Positions 38,653 through 47,170 of a stretch of DNA of 64,000 nucleotides are shown in pieces. The DNA comes from Sphingobium sp. DEHP117 (GTDB taxonomy: Bacteria > Pseudomonadota > Alphaproteobacteria > Sphingomonadales > Sphingomonadaceae). Both the position numbers and the translations under genes were made by a program. The stretch's first letter is position 1. Each line of letters begins with the position of its first letter. The notes beneath the pieces are model-generated. The model saw nothing but the letters and a program-made list of their open reading frames with translations. It had not been told where the DNA came from and ran no database searches. The DNA is taken from assembly GCF_030867385.1 (NCBI RefSeq), contig NZ_JAPFBJ010000001.1:62001-126000 (forward strand), read 5' to 3'.

Positions 38653-39483
38653 ATGGCAGGCGCCAAGAACCACGATTATCATATTCTCCCGCCGAGCATC
38701 TGGCCGCTCATGGGCTCTATGTCGGCGCTCGCTTTGGCGATGGGCGGCATCATGTGGATGCACCCGGAGCAGATGGGCAATGCCGGCGCCGCCGTGTTCT
38801 ACCTGGGCCTCGCGGGCGTGCTCGCCACCATGTTCTTCTGGTGGACGGACGTCGTGAAGGAGGCCCATGCGGGCGATCATACGCCGGTGGTTTCGCTCCA
38901 CCTGCGATACGGGATGATCCTGTTCATCGCCTCGGAGGTGATGTTCTTTGTCGGCTGGTTCTGGGCATTTTTTGATTTCTCGCTCTTCCCCTCCGCGCTC
39001 GAACCGATCGAGGGGCTGTTCCCATCCAAGGATATCGAGGTTCTCAACGCATTCGAGCTGCCGCTGCTCAATACGCTGATCCTGCTGTGCTCGGGCACGA
39101 CGGTGACATGGGCGCACCACTCGCTGATCCATGGCGACCGGGAGGGCCTCAAAAAGGGCCTGCTTGCGACCATCCTGCTCGGCATGCTGTTCACCAGCAT
39201 CCAGGCCTATGAATATGTCCACGCCCCGTTCGCCTTTGGTGAGACGCCTTATGGCTCTGCCTTTTATATGGCGACCGGTTTTCATGGCTTCCACGTGCTG
39301 GTCGGCACGATCTTTCTGATCGTCTGCCTTGTGCGCGCCAACAAGGGTCATTTCACGCCCCGTCAGCATTTCGGCTTCGAAGCCGCTGCGTGGTATTGGC
39401 ACTTCGTCGACGTGGTGTGGCTGTTCCTCTTCGCTGCCATCTATGTGTGGGGCGGATGGGGCGCGCCGGTTCACGGCGGCTGA
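38653..39483 (+). CDS. ctaE: Cytochrome c oxidase subunit III
   Basis: 276 aa with seven membrane helices and the usual landmarks: HDYHILPPSIWPL, then RYGMILFIASEVMFFVGWFW, and the C-terminal FGFEAAAWYWHFVDVVWLFLF. Completes the aa3 core. Confidence 0.96.
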   Translation: MAGAKNHDYHILPPSIWPLMGSMSALALAMGGIMWMHPEQMGNAGAAVFYLGLAGVLATMFFWWTDVVKEAHAGDHTPVVSLHLRYGMILFIASEVMFFVGWFWAFFDFSLFPSALEPIEGLFPSKDIEVLNAFELPLLNTLILLCSGTTVTWAHHSLIHGDREGLKKGLLATILLGMLFTSIQAYEYVHAPFAFGETPYGSAFYMATGFHGFHVLVGTIFLIVCLVRANKGHFTPRQHFGFEAAAWYWHFVDVVWLFLFAAIYVWGGWGAPVHGG

Positions 39484-39505
39484 TAGCTATGGGACCGGGC
39501 GCGCG

Positions 39506-39910
39506 ATGACCGATCAGGCGACGCCGCCCGCCCCGCTGCTCCTGGCATCTGCAAAGGGTCTGTGCCCGCGATGCGGCGCTCAGACCCTTTTTGTTTCGCC
39601 GGTACGCTTTGCCGACGGCTGCCGCATGTGCGGCCTCGACTATCGCCAGTTTAATGTCGGCGACGGCCCGGCCGCGTTTTTGACGCTGATCGTCGGCGGG
39701 CTGATCCTGGGCCTTGCGCTGGCGCTGGAGTTTAGCGTGCACCCGCCGCTGGTCGTCCATCTGCTGCTGTGGCCGGTGCTGACCGTTGCCTGCGTGGTTG
39801 GCTCGCTAAGGGTGGCGAAGGCGATGCTGCTCACACTCGAATACAAGAACAAGGCGGCGGAAGGCGTGCTGGCGAAACCCGCCGACCCGCGCGACGGCGG
39901 GGACGCATGA
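39506..39910 (+). CDS. DUF983 family protein
   Basis: 134 aa. Zinc-ribbon-like CPRCG and CRMCG near the N-terminus, then two membrane helices (FLTLIVGGLILGLALALEF and VVHLLLWPVLTVACVVGSL). Regularly found between ctaE and surf1 in alphaproteobacteria. Precise role unknown. Its stop overlaps the SURF1 start (ATGA). Confidence 0.88.
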   Translation: MTDQATPPAPLLLASAKGLCPRCGAQTLFVSPVRFADGCRMCGLDYRQFNVGDGPAAFLTLIVGGLILGLALALEFSVHPPLVVHLLLWPVLTVACVVGSLRVAKAMLLTLEYKNKAAEGVLAKPADPRDGGDA

Positions 39911-40560
39911 CGCGCTGGCTGCCCCGCGCATGGCCGCTGCTCCCGACGCTGCTGGTCCTCGCTGCCGTCGCAGCGATGATCATGCTGGGTGTTTGGCAGC
40001 TGAAACGCGCCGGACAGAAAGAGGCGCTGATCGCCGAGGTGCGTCATAACCCCGCGTTGGCGCCGCGCTCCTTTCCCGCCGTTGGCCCTGTCACGCCGGA
40101 GGTGACCTTCCGCCGGTCTTCGCTGCATTGTCTGCGCGTGGTCGGGTGGCAGGTGGAGGCCGGCCGCGCGGCGGATGGCTCGGCAGGCTTCCGCTACATC
40201 GCCCGGTGCACCACCGGGGCGGAAGGGCAGGGGGCGCTGGTGGCGCTCGGTATCGGGGGCAGGCCGGATATGAAGCCCGGCTGGGCTGGCGGCAACATCG
40301 AAGGCTGGATCAGCAAGGAGCCGGATCACCGCTCTCTCATCCAGCAGCTTACAGGGCCGGAGGTGGTGCTGCGCCCAATGCTGGTGGCCGCGGCCTCGCC
40401 AGTAGCGGAGCTGAAGCCCACCGCATTGCCGAGCCCCGACGACATTCCCAACAACCACCGCAGCTATGCCGTTCAGTGGTTCCTGTTTGCCGCCGTCGCG
40501 TTCGTCATATACGTGCTGGCTCTCAAGCGCCGCGAAACCAGAGCCGGGGCGGACTCTTAA
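39907..40560 (+). CDS. SURF1 family oxidase assembly protein
   Basis: 217 aa. An N-terminal and a C-terminal membrane helix (LLPTLLVLAAVAAMIMLGVW and WFLFAAVAFVIYVLAL) flank a periplasmic domain. The family signature NNHRSYAVQWF is at the C-terminal side. Involved in heme a insertion into the oxidase. Coupled to the DUF983 gene. Confidence 0.9.
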   Translation: MTRWLPRAWPLLPTLLVLAAVAAMIMLGVWQLKRAGQKEALIAEVRHNPALAPRSFPAVGPVTPEVTFRRSSLHCLRVVGWQVEAGRAADGSAGFRYIARCTTGAEGQGALVALGIGGRPDMKPGWAGGNIEGWISKEPDHRSLIQQLTGPEVVLRPMLVAAASPVAELKPTALPSPDDIPNNHRSYAVQWFLFAAVAFVIYVLALKRRETRAGADS

Positions 40561-40600
40561 TTCTTGCCCGATCAGGCGCGCCACGCTAGGCCGCTGCCCC

Positions 40601-42004
40601 ATGAAATATATCAGCACACGCGGTAGCGCACCGGCGCTGGACTTCGAGAATGTGACGCTCGCCGGTCTCGCAACCGATGGTGGTCTTTATGTGCCGGAGA
40701 GCTGGCCGACCTTCTCCGCCGACGAGATCCGCGCGATGGCCGGCCTGTCTTATGTCGAGACGGCAGTGCGCGTGATGCTGCCGTTCGTGGCCGGATCGCT
40801 GACCGAGGACGAACTGCGCGAGCTGTGCACCGCCGCCTATGGCCGCTTCGCCCACAAGGCAGTCACGCCGCTGGTGCAGCTCGACCATCGCCAGTGGCTG
40901 CTGGAACTGTTCCATGGCCCGACGCTCGCCTTCAAGGACGTGGCGCTGCAGCTGCTGGGTCTGTTGTTCGAGACGTTTCTCGCCCGGCGCGAGGACCGTA
41001 TCACGATTGTCGGTGCGACATCGGGCGACACAGGCTCCGCAGCGATCGACGCGGTGGCGGGGCGCGACAAGATCGACATCTTCATGCTGCACCCGCATGG
41101 GCGAGTATCGGACGTGCAGCGCCGCCAGATGACGACCGTGCTGGCGCCCAATGTCCATAACATTGCGATAGACGGCAGCTTTGACGATGCGCAGGCGCTG
41201 GTAAAGGCGATGTTCAACGATGCGGACTTCCGCGCGAAGCACAATCTTTCCGCCGTCAACAGCATCAACTGGGCACGGTTGATGGCGCAGGTCGTCTATT
41301 ATTTCTACGCCGCCGTGCGGCTGGGCGCGCCGGAACGCGAGGTGGCTTTCTCGGTGCCGACCGGCAATTTCGGCGACGTGTTCGCCGGCCATGTCGCGGC
41401 ACGCATGGGTCTGCCTGTGGCGCGCCTCATCGTCGCCACCAATGTGAATGACATTCTCCACCGCGCGCTGGCCGACGGCGACTACAGCCAGGGGCAGGTG
41501 GTGCCGACCGCGACGCCGAGCATGGACATTCAGGTGAGCAGCAACTTCGAGCGGCTGCTGTTCGATGTCGGCGGGCGGGACGGGCTGGCGCTGGCCGAGC
41601 AGATGTGCGGGTTCGAGACGAGCAAGGCGATGCGCCTCACCAATGCGCAGCGGGAAGGGGCCTCGAAGCTCTTCACCTCGCATCGTGTCGATTCGGATGG
41701 CATGAACCTCGCGTTGCGCTGGGCCTATGAGGCCGCCTGCCAGGTGATCGACCCGCACAGCGCGATAGGTCTGGCGGCGGCGCTGGCGGCGGATGACCTC
41801 CCGGCCGATGTGCCGGTAGTGACACTCGCGACTGCCCATGCCGCGAAGTTCCGCGATGCGGTGGAGCGCGCTACGAGCGTGCGGCCTTCGATGCCGGCAC
41901 GAGTCGGTACGCTGTTCGACCGCGAGGAGGCATATACGCGCCTTCCCGCGACCTATGAGGCCGTCACCGCCCACATCGCGGGCCTCGCCACCGCACGGCA
42001 GTGA
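40601..42004 (+). CDS. thrC: Threonine synthase
   Basis: 467-aa PLP enzyme converting O-phosphohomoserine to threonine. Family start MKYISTRGSAPALDFENVTL; the PLP Lys is in FHGPTLAFKDVALQL; the phosphate-binding region is ATSGDTGSAA. The start at 40601 is preferred over an upstream in-frame ATG inside surf1. Its stop overlaps the next start in GTGA. Confidence 0.95.
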   Translation: MKYISTRGSAPALDFENVTLAGLATDGGLYVPESWPTFSADEIRAMAGLSYVETAVRVMLPFVAGSLTEDELRELCTAAYGRFAHKAVTPLVQLDHRQWLLELFHGPTLAFKDVALQLLGLLFETFLARREDRITIVGATSGDTGSAAIDAVAGRDKIDIFMLHPHGRVSDVQRRQMTTVLAPNVHNIAIDGSFDDAQALVKAMFNDADFRAKHNLSAVNSINWARLMAQVVYYFYAAVRLGAPEREVAFSVPTGNFGDVFAGHVAARMGLPVARLIVATNVNDILHRALADGDYSQGQVVPTATPSMDIQVSSNFERLLFDVGGRDGLALAEQMCGFETSKAMRLTNAQREGASKLFTSHRVDSDGMNLALRWAYEAACQVIDPHSAIGLAAALAADDLPADVPVVTLATAHAAKFRDAVERATSVRPSMPARVGTLFDREEAYTRLPATYEAVTAHIAGLATARQ

Positions 42005-42873
42005 ACCTCTCCACGCTCATCGGCGAACCGTGGGCCGACTATGGCCTGATAGACAGCGGTCATGGGCGCAAGCTGGAGCGCTATGGCCCCTATCGCTTTA
42101 TCCGGCCCGAGCCGCAGGCGCTGTGGGCGCCCGCCTCGCCGGACTGGAAGGCCCATGCAGAGTTCGTGCCCGGTTCGGATGAGGAGGGCGGCGGCCGCTG
42201 GTACTGGGAGGATCGCAGCCTACCGCAAAGCTGGCCGCTCGCGTGGAGGGAGGTAAGCTTTGCCGCCTCGTGCACGCCGTTCCGCCATCTCGGTTTCTTC
42301 CCGGATATGGCGCCGGTGTGGGACTGGATGCGTGGGCGCCTTGAAGGCATGGAAAGCCCCGCCGCGATGAACCTGTTCGGCTATACCGGCGTCGGCACGC
42401 TTGCGCTCGCGGCGAGCGGCGCGCAGATGGTGCATGTCGACGCGTCCAAAAAGTCCGTGGCGGCAGCCCGCGAGAATGCGGCGCTCTCCGGGTTGGCGGA
42501 CGCCCCCGTGCGCTGGATCACGGACGATGCGCAAAAGTTTGTTGCACGCGAAGTACGGCGCGGGCGGCGCTATGACGGTATCATCCTCGACCCGCCCAAA
42601 TATGGCCGCGGGCCGGATGGCGAAGTATGGCGGCTGGAGGAGCATCTCGCGCCGCTGGTGGCCGATTGCCGCAGGCTGCTGGATGCCGACAGCCGCTTTC
42701 TATTCCTCACTGTCTATGCGGTGCGCATGTCCGCGCTCGCCATCGGTGAGCTGCTGAACCAGATCTTCGCGGACCTGCCCGGCACCATTGAATGTGGAGA
42801 GCTGGCCGTGCGCGAGGAAGCGCGCGGGCTGTTGCTCCCCACTGCAATCTGGGCGCGGTGGAGCGGGCGCTAA
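42001..42873 (+). CDS. Class I SAM-dependent methyltransferase (RlmI-like domain)
   Basis: 290 aa from GTG 42001. The SAM site is MNLFGYTGVGTLALAASGA and the catalytic-loop region is LDPPKYGRG, as in the COG1092 RNA m5C methyltransferases. The N-terminal PUA-like domain of full RlmI is not obvious and the protein is shorter than RlmI, so substrate specificity is open. Translationally coupled to thrC. Confidence 0.85.
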   Translation: MNLSTLIGEPWADYGLIDSGHGRKLERYGPYRFIRPEPQALWAPASPDWKAHAEFVPGSDEEGGGRWYWEDRSLPQSWPLAWREVSFAASCTPFRHLGFFPDMAPVWDWMRGRLEGMESPAAMNLFGYTGVGTLALAASGAQMVHVDASKKSVAAARENAALSGLADAPVRWITDDAQKFVAREVRRGRRYDGIILDPPKYGRGPDGEVWRLEEHLAPLVADCRRLLDADSRFLFLTVYAVRMSALAIGELLNQIFADLPGTIECGELAVREEARGLLLPTAIWARWSGR

Positions 42874-43051
42874 GCGCGACTACCTCCACAGACAGCCGAA
42901 AATACGGCCGATACGCTTATCTTCACTCCGTTCGTCGCACCTTCGGGTCAAACCGTCACCGCACGGTTTATCGCGGCTGGAGCGTTCATTTACGGGAAAG
43001 GTTAACGCGAACAGTCGGGGGAGGTCTACAGGAATGGAAGGAGTGTCTCAG

Positions 43052-43933
43052 ATGCATGTACGTTCGAAAAGGTCCCACCTCTTATTACCCCTCGCCGCGC
43101 TTGCGCTGCCGGCGTGGGGAGGTCTCTCTGCCCAGCAGCAGGAGCCGGTGGTCGATCCCAACATCATCGTGAACGGCGCGCAGGCGCAAGATCCGGCGCC
43201 CGTGATGACCCAGGGGCCGGAGGTCAAAGGCACCATCACCGCGCGCAGCGGTGACAAGATGAAGGTGACTACCGCCGATGGAAACAGCTCTGTCATCACC
43301 CTCAACGATGCCACCAAGGTCAAGGCCGCGAGCGGCCTGTTCGGCAGCAGCAAGAAGCTCGGCGCGGAATCGCTGCTCAACGGCATCCCGGTTACCGTGA
43401 AGACGATGCAGGCGGCGGACGGGAGCCTCTACGCGAGCCAGATCAGCTTCAAGAATAACGACCTCAAGACCGCCACGATGATCCGCAACGGCACCAATCA
43501 GCGCTTTGAGGAACAGGCAGCGGCGACCGAGGCGCTGCGTGGCCGCATGGGTGACATTGACAAGTACAATATCAAGAACACCACGAACGTCTATTTCGAC
43601 ACCGGCAAGGCCGCGCTGTCTCCGCAAGCCAAGGCAGAGCTGTGCGCCGCCGCCACGCAGGCCGAGGGCACCAACAATGCGCTGATGCTGGTCGTCGGTT
43701 ATACCGACTCGGTCGGAAGCGAGGAATATAATCAGGTGCTGAGCGAGCGGCGCGCTAGCAGCGTCATCAACTACCTTCAGCAGGCATGCCGGTGGAAGCC
43801 CTATCGCATGCTGACCCCGACCGGCATGGCCGAGGCCGATCCGCTCGCAAGCAACGATACCGATGAAGGCAAAGCCCAGAATCGCCGGGTGGCGGTGAAT
43901 ATTCTCGTCAGCAAGGGGCTTGACGGGCTGTAA
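43052..43933 (+). CDS. OmpA family outer-membrane protein
   Basis: 293 aa. Signal peptide (LLLPLAALALPAWGGLSAQ), a central beta-rich domain (GTITARSGDKMKVTTADGNS) and a C-terminal OmpA/peptidoglycan-binding domain (NVYFDTGKAALSPQAKAEL, later VVGYTDSVGSEEYNQVLSER and NRRVAVNI). ATG 43052 has GGAAGGAG at proper spacing. It probably anchors the envelope to peptidoglycan. Confidence 0.9.
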   Translation: MHVRSKRSHLLLPLAALALPAWGGLSAQQQEPVVDPNIIVNGAQAQDPAPVMTQGPEVKGTITARSGDKMKVTTADGNSSVITLNDATKVKAASGLFGSSKKLGAESLLNGIPVTVKTMQAADGSLYASQISFKNNDLKTATMIRNGTNQRFEEQAAATEALRGRMGDIDKYNIKNTTNVYFDTGKAALSPQAKAELCAAATQAEGTNNALMLVVGYTDSVGSEEYNQVLSERRASSVINYLQQACRWKPYRMLTPTGMAEADPLASNDTDEGKAQNRRVAVNILVSKGLDGL

Positions 43934-43948
43934 TAAAGTCCAAGGGGA

Positions 43949-43969
43949 GGGCGGGGATCTTCTCCGCCC
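43949..43969. terminator. GC hairpin between convergent ompA-like and ccmB genes
   Basis: GGGCGG / CCGCCC inverted repeat with a short loop, directly between the two convergent stops. No T-run follows on either side, so termination activity is only suggested by position. Confidence 0.35.
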
Positions 43970-43979
43970 GGCCCAGCGT

Positions 43980-44630
43980 CTACTCCCGCCCTGCGCGCAT
44001 GGCTGCCCCTGCTGCAATCGGCGTGATCGCTACCAGCAGCAGCGATATCGCCGCGAGAAATTTGAGTGCCGCGCCAGACCCCTCGTGCAGAGCGCCGGCG
44101 CCGAAGATCAGCAGCGGCACGGCGAGGGGCAGCGCCAGCAGGCCCGATAGCGCGCCCGCGCTGCGCAGGCCCGCCGTGAGGGCGGCCACCAGCACGCCCA
44201 GTGCGGCCAGGGCGGGCGTGCCGATCGCCAATCCCGCCTCGAGCCGCATCACTGTGCCCGCATCGAGCTTAAGCAGTGCGGCGGCCGGCAACGCCGCGAT
44301 CATCAGCGGGGGTCCGAACCCGATCCAGTGAGCCAACATTTTGGCAAGCGCGATACTCTCGTCGGAAATGCCGCGCACGAGATACTGGTCGAACTGGCCG
44401 TTTTGCGCATCGGGTGTGATCAATCGATCGATGGGGAGCAGGGCGGCCAGCAACGCTGCGATCCACAGTACGCCGCCGCCGGTAGCGTTCAGCAATCGCG
44501 CATCCGGGCCGACCGCGAACGGATAGAGGCTGGCGACCAGCACGAGGAAGATGACCGGCAGCCACAGCCCCCCGCCACCCCAAGCCGCCGCTACGTCCCT
44601 TCGAATCATGGGCCACAGCGCGTGCGTCAC
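43980..44630 (-). CDS. ccmB: Heme exporter subunit CcmB
   Basis: 216 aa, six hydrophobic helices, with CcmB landmarks (ALLPIDRLITPDAQNGQFDQ, GLAIGTPALAALGVL). Together with CcmA it forms the ABC part of the cytochrome c maturation system. GTG start overlaps the ccmA stop (GTGA). CcmC and later ccm genes are not in the window. Confidence 0.93.
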   Translation of the reverse strand: MTHALWPMIRRDVAAAWGGGGLWLPVIFLVLVASLYPFAVGPDARLLNATGGGVLWIAALLAALLPIDRLITPDAQNGQFDQYLVRGISDESIALAKMLAHWIGFGPPLMIAALPAAALLKLDAGTVMRLEAGLAIGTPALAALGVLVAALTAGLRSAGALSGLLALPLAVPLLIFGAGALHEGSGAALKFLAAISLLLVAITPIAAGAAMRAGRE

Positions 44631-45214
44631 CTGGTGTGCTCCGCCAGATCAAGCGTGTGGGTGAAGCGGTGGGGCAGGGCAAAGTGCGAAGCGGCAATGA
44701 TCGCGCCGCCTTGCGCGACATGCGCGTCCATGGCTTGCCCGAGTGCATCGAGCGAGGCGTCGTCCAGCCCGTTACCCGGTTCATCCAGCAACCAGAGCCG
44801 AGCGGGCGAAGCGATGGCGCGTGCCAGCACCGCGCGCTTGCGTTGGCCGGTAGATAGCATCCGCACAGGCAGTTTCGCCAGCGCTCCGAGGGCCATGAGC
44901 GCGATCGCCTCATCCACCCGCTCTGGCCCGGCGCCATCCAGCCTGGCCCAGAACATGAGGGCATCGCGTAGCGGGCGCTCCTGGTCCAGCGCGGGGCGCT
45001 CATCCGCCAGAGCGACACCGCGCTCGTCGTCAAGACATATGCTCCCATAGCGGCAGGGAAGCAGACCACATATCTGCCGGAGCAGGCTGGACTTGCCCAC
45101 GCCGTTCGGCCCACTCACGCGCAGGCTCTCTCCACCCGCCAATGCGAAGGAGACGCCGGAATAGAGATTCCTTCCGCCCCGGATGCACGCCAGGCCGGAC
45201 ACGTCGACGATCAT
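44627..45214 (-). CDS. ccmA: Heme exporter ATP-binding protein CcmA
   Basis: 195 aa. Walker A GPNGVGKSS, signature LSTGQRKRAVLARA and Walker B LWLLDEPGNGLDD. The short size is typical for CcmA. It overlaps the alkA-like gene by one base and ccmB by four. Confidence 0.94.
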   Translation of the reverse strand: MIVDVSGLACIRGGRNLYSGVSFALAGGESLRVSGPNGVGKSSLLRQICGLLPCRYGSICLDDERGVALADERPALDQERPLRDALMFWARLDGAGPERVDEAIALMALGALAKLPVRMLSTGQRKRAVLARAIASPARLWLLDEPGNGLDDASLDALGQAMDAHVAQGGAIIAASHFALPHRFTHTLDLAEHTR

Positions 45215-45831
45215 CAGAGCGTCGCGCCGTTATAATGATGCCAGGCGAGAATCGCTGCCGCGCCGCGGTGCGGCCGCCAGGCTTCCGCGATCGCGCGCAA
45301 CTCCTTTTCGCTCGGGCGGGCTTCCAAGCCCACCAGCTCGCCAATCGCGATCTGCACGGCCAGATCGCCAGCGGGCCAGATGTCTGCACGCCCCTCTGCG
45401 AACAGCAGGTATATCTCGGCCGACCATCTGCCTATGCCTTTTATCCTTACCAGCTCTGCGATCGCTGCTTCATCGTCTTCGGGCAAATTGTGCAGGTCGA
45501 TCCCTCCCGAGACCACCAGCTCTGCCAGACTGCGGGCATAGCCCTGCTTCTGCCGCGAAAGACCGCAGGCGCGCAGGCCATCATAGTCTTGCGCCAGCAA
45601 TGTCTCGGGCGGGCACCCTTCGCCCAGCAATGCTTCCAGCCTGTTCCACACCGCCGCCGCCGCCGCCACGCTCACCTGCTGGCCGACAATGGTGCGCAAA
45701 AGCGTGTCATAGCCCGTCGCCCGCACGCGCGGCTCCGGATAGCCCAGCCGCTCGATCGCGCGCGCCAGTCCCGGCTCGATCATGCACAGCGCATCTATGC
45801 TGCGGTTAAGGGCGGCGGACGTGTGAACCAT
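45214..45831 (-). CDS. DNA-3-methyladenine glycosylase II type (HhH-GPD)
   Basis: 205 aa. The helix-hairpin-helix is LVRIKGIGRWSAEIY and the catalytic Asp lies in WPAGDLAVQIAIG. It excises alkylated bases in base excision repair. No N-terminal AlkA extension or Ada domain. First gene of an operon with ccmA-ccmB, overlapping by one base. Confidence 0.92.
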   Translation of the reverse strand: MVHTSAALNRSIDALCMIEPGLARAIERLGYPEPRVRATGYDTLLRTIVGQQVSVAAAAAVWNRLEALLGEGCPPETLLAQDYDGLRACGLSRQKQGYARSLAELVVSGGIDLHNLPEDDEAAIAELVRIKGIGRWSAEIYLLFAEGRADIWPAGDLAVQIAIGELVGLEARPSEKELRAIAEAWRPHRGAAAILAWHHYNGATL

Positions 45832-45932
45832 GGCCAGACTGTTAGCGGCACAAACCGAGCGCCGCCAGCTTGAAATCCTGCCAGAACAGGCTAAGGGGGC
45901 TGTGAATGAGAGCCAAGGCTGGAGCAGAGTGA

Positions 45933-46250
45933 ATGGTTAAGCTTGTTGTTGTGAATCGTGCTGGCGAGCAAAGCGAGATCGAGGCCACCGAAGGCACGAG
46001 CGTGATGGAGGCTTTGCGCGACAACGGGATGGATGAGCTGCTCGCACTGTGCGGCGGATGCTGCTCCTGCGCCACCTGCCACGTCTATATCGATCCTGCC
46101 TTTGCCGGCGCGCTGCCGCCCCGCAGCGAAGACGAAAATGATCTGCTCGACAGCTCTGACCACAAGACGGAACAGAGCCGCCTCTCCTGCCAGGTGCCTG
46201 TCACCAGCGCATTGGAAGGCCTGCGCGTCACGATCGCACCGGAAGACTGA
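45933..46250 (+). CDS. [2Fe-2S] ferredoxin, adrenodoxin type
   Basis: 105 aa. The cluster ligands lie in [14 protein letters not shown] and LSCQVP. The usual Gly/Ser position in CGGxCSCATC is Cys here, giving an extra cysteine. Such ferredoxins serve cytochrome P450s or Fe-S assembly. Monocistronic, divergent from alkA. Confidence 0.93.
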   Translation: MVKLVVVNRAGEQSEIEATEGTSVMEALRDNGMDELLALCGGCCSCATCHVYIDPAFAGALPPRSEDENDLLDSSDHKTEQSRLSCQVPVTSALEGLRVTIAPED

Positions 46251-46317
46251 GGACTCGGCGGGCAGCTCAGACGCCTTCCCGGCGGGAGAGGTGCTCATCG
46301 AACCTTGGATTGGAAGC

Positions 46318-46391
46318 TGGAGCGGGTGAGGGGAATCGAACCCCCGTCGTAAGCTTGGGAAGCTTCTGCTCTGCCATTGAGCTACACCCGC
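46318..46391 (-). tRNA. tRNA-Gly (CCC anticodon)
   Basis: 74 nt on the minus strand including an encoded CCA. Acceptor stem GCGGGTG / CACCCGC, D arm GCTC...GAGC, anticodon loop TTCCCAA giving CCC, T arm GGGGG-TTCGATT-CCCCT. Closely resembles E. coli glyU. Confidence 0.96.
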
Positions 46392-46468
46392 AATGCAGCG
46401 GATTTCCTAGGTTTGCGGCTCGCTGTCAAGCTTCAACGTAAGTTACCGATACCTCGCTGTATTTTGCG

Positions 46469-46500
46469 GAATTCCCTAAACGCGCAATTTTAGGGAATTC
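46469..46500. repeat. Perfect 12-bp inverted repeat GAATTCCCTAAA
   Basis: GAATTCCCTAAA-N8-TTTAGGGAATTC. The right arm contains the same TTTAGGGA core as the direct-repeat array about 90 bp downstream, so one protein may bind both. Confidence 0.75.
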
Positions 46501-46540
46501 TTCAAAAAAGCGGCTGGTTCAGCTGTTATAATGCCCAGCC

Positions 46541-46645
46541 ATGCTGCTGATTTTGAGCTCGAATTTCGGAGAAATTCCCTGTCGCGTGTTTAGGGAATTT
46601 GAACAGGCCTTTAGGGAAGCTGGGGCAGGCTTTAGGGAGAGTTGA
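46541..46645 (+). CDS. Possible 34-aa ORF spanning FRE heptad repeats
   Basis: ATG 46541 opens a frame in which each 21-bp repeat encodes Phe-Arg-Glu plus four residues (VFREFEQAFREAGAGFRES), ending at TGA 46643-46645. A Phe-Arg-Glu heptad could be coiled-coil-like. There is no clear ribosome-binding site, and the repeats may matter as DNA instead. Low confidence as a gene. Confidence 0.25.
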   Translation: MLLILSSNFGEIPCRVFREFEQAFREAGAGFRES

Positions 46646-46659
46646 ACCGGCTTTTAGGC
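46589..46659 (+). repeat. Iteron-like array, four repeats with 21-22 bp period
   Basis: TTTAGGGA at 46589, 46610 and 46631, then TTTTAGGC beginning at 46652. The spacing of two helical turns would put bound protein on one face of DNA. The spacers are also alike (GAACAGGCC, GGGGCAGGC, GAACCGGC). Confidence 0.7.
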
Positions 46660-46743
46660 AAGAGGTGCTTTGGTTCGCAGGGAGGGGGGATTGCTTTTCT
46701 TGGGGATGGCCAATTAGGCTTGCCGCCAACAGGGAGACTCATC

Positions 46744-47100
46744 ATGTCCGATCCACTTTCCGATACCCCACGTCGCGGTAAGGGCCACCCACCATCGCCG
46801 TACCAGTTGGAACGGCTTGCCGTGGCGACAACCCTCGTCAATCAAGGCTGGAGCTTCACTGATGCTGCCGAAGCGGGCGTGACATTCTTGAAGCTGGATC
46901 TGGCGACGAAATCCTATGTACTGGACGAAGAAGCCAATGCGCTTATGCCCCAGAAGAAGGCGCGCCGCCGTGTGGCGCTCTATGAGATAAAGCGGAGGTA
47001 TGCCGAAGAGGCCAAACAGCTTGGCGTGCCTATGCCTTTGGCGTTCAGATCAGAAACGCAGCTCAAATCCGGTCGTCCGAAGAAAAAACGCAGCTCCTGA
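46744..47100 (+). CDS. Hypothetical protein, first gene of the methyltransferase module
   Basis: 118 aa (MSDPLSDTPRRGKGHPPSPY at the start). ATG 46744 has AGGGAGA upstream; an in-frame ATG at 46642 is less likely. The middle (RLAVATTLVNQGWSFTDAAEAG) resembles a helix-turn-helix-like or small-terminase-like segment. The end is basic (KSGRPKKKRSS). It precedes the ParB-like methyltransferase gene by 70 bp. No firm family. Confidence 0.65.
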   Translation: MSDPLSDTPRRGKGHPPSPYQLERLAVATTLVNQGWSFTDAAEAGVTFLKLDLATKSYVLDEEANALMPQKKARRRVALYEIKRRYAEEAKQLGVPMPLAFRSETQLKSGRPKKKRSS

Positions 47101-47170
47101 CGATTTTCCTTTAAACATACAAATTTGCTGTACCATTGGTCTGTTCCCATTGATTCTAAGGGGAACAGAC

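Larger units (their letters stand above)
46392..46743. other. AT-rich intergenic region with palindrome and 21-bp repeats
   Basis: 352 bp between tRNA-Gly and the first gene of the methyltransferase module. It contains a perfect 12-bp inverted repeat (46469-46500) and an array of TTTAGGGA direct repeats at 46589, 46610, 46631 and a degenerate TTTTAGGC at 46652. It marks the left border of accessory DNA. Confidence 0.7.

Noticed and set aside
46318..46391. tRNA-Gly as the integration site of the 46-54 kb region
   Set aside because: The accessory DNA lies on the 5' side of the tRNA and no duplicated tRNA 3' end was seen near the integrase.
46589..46659. CRISPR-like array
   Set aside because: Only four short 8-bp repeats with 13-14 bp similar spacers; no cas genes. 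It fits iterons or a coding repeat better.
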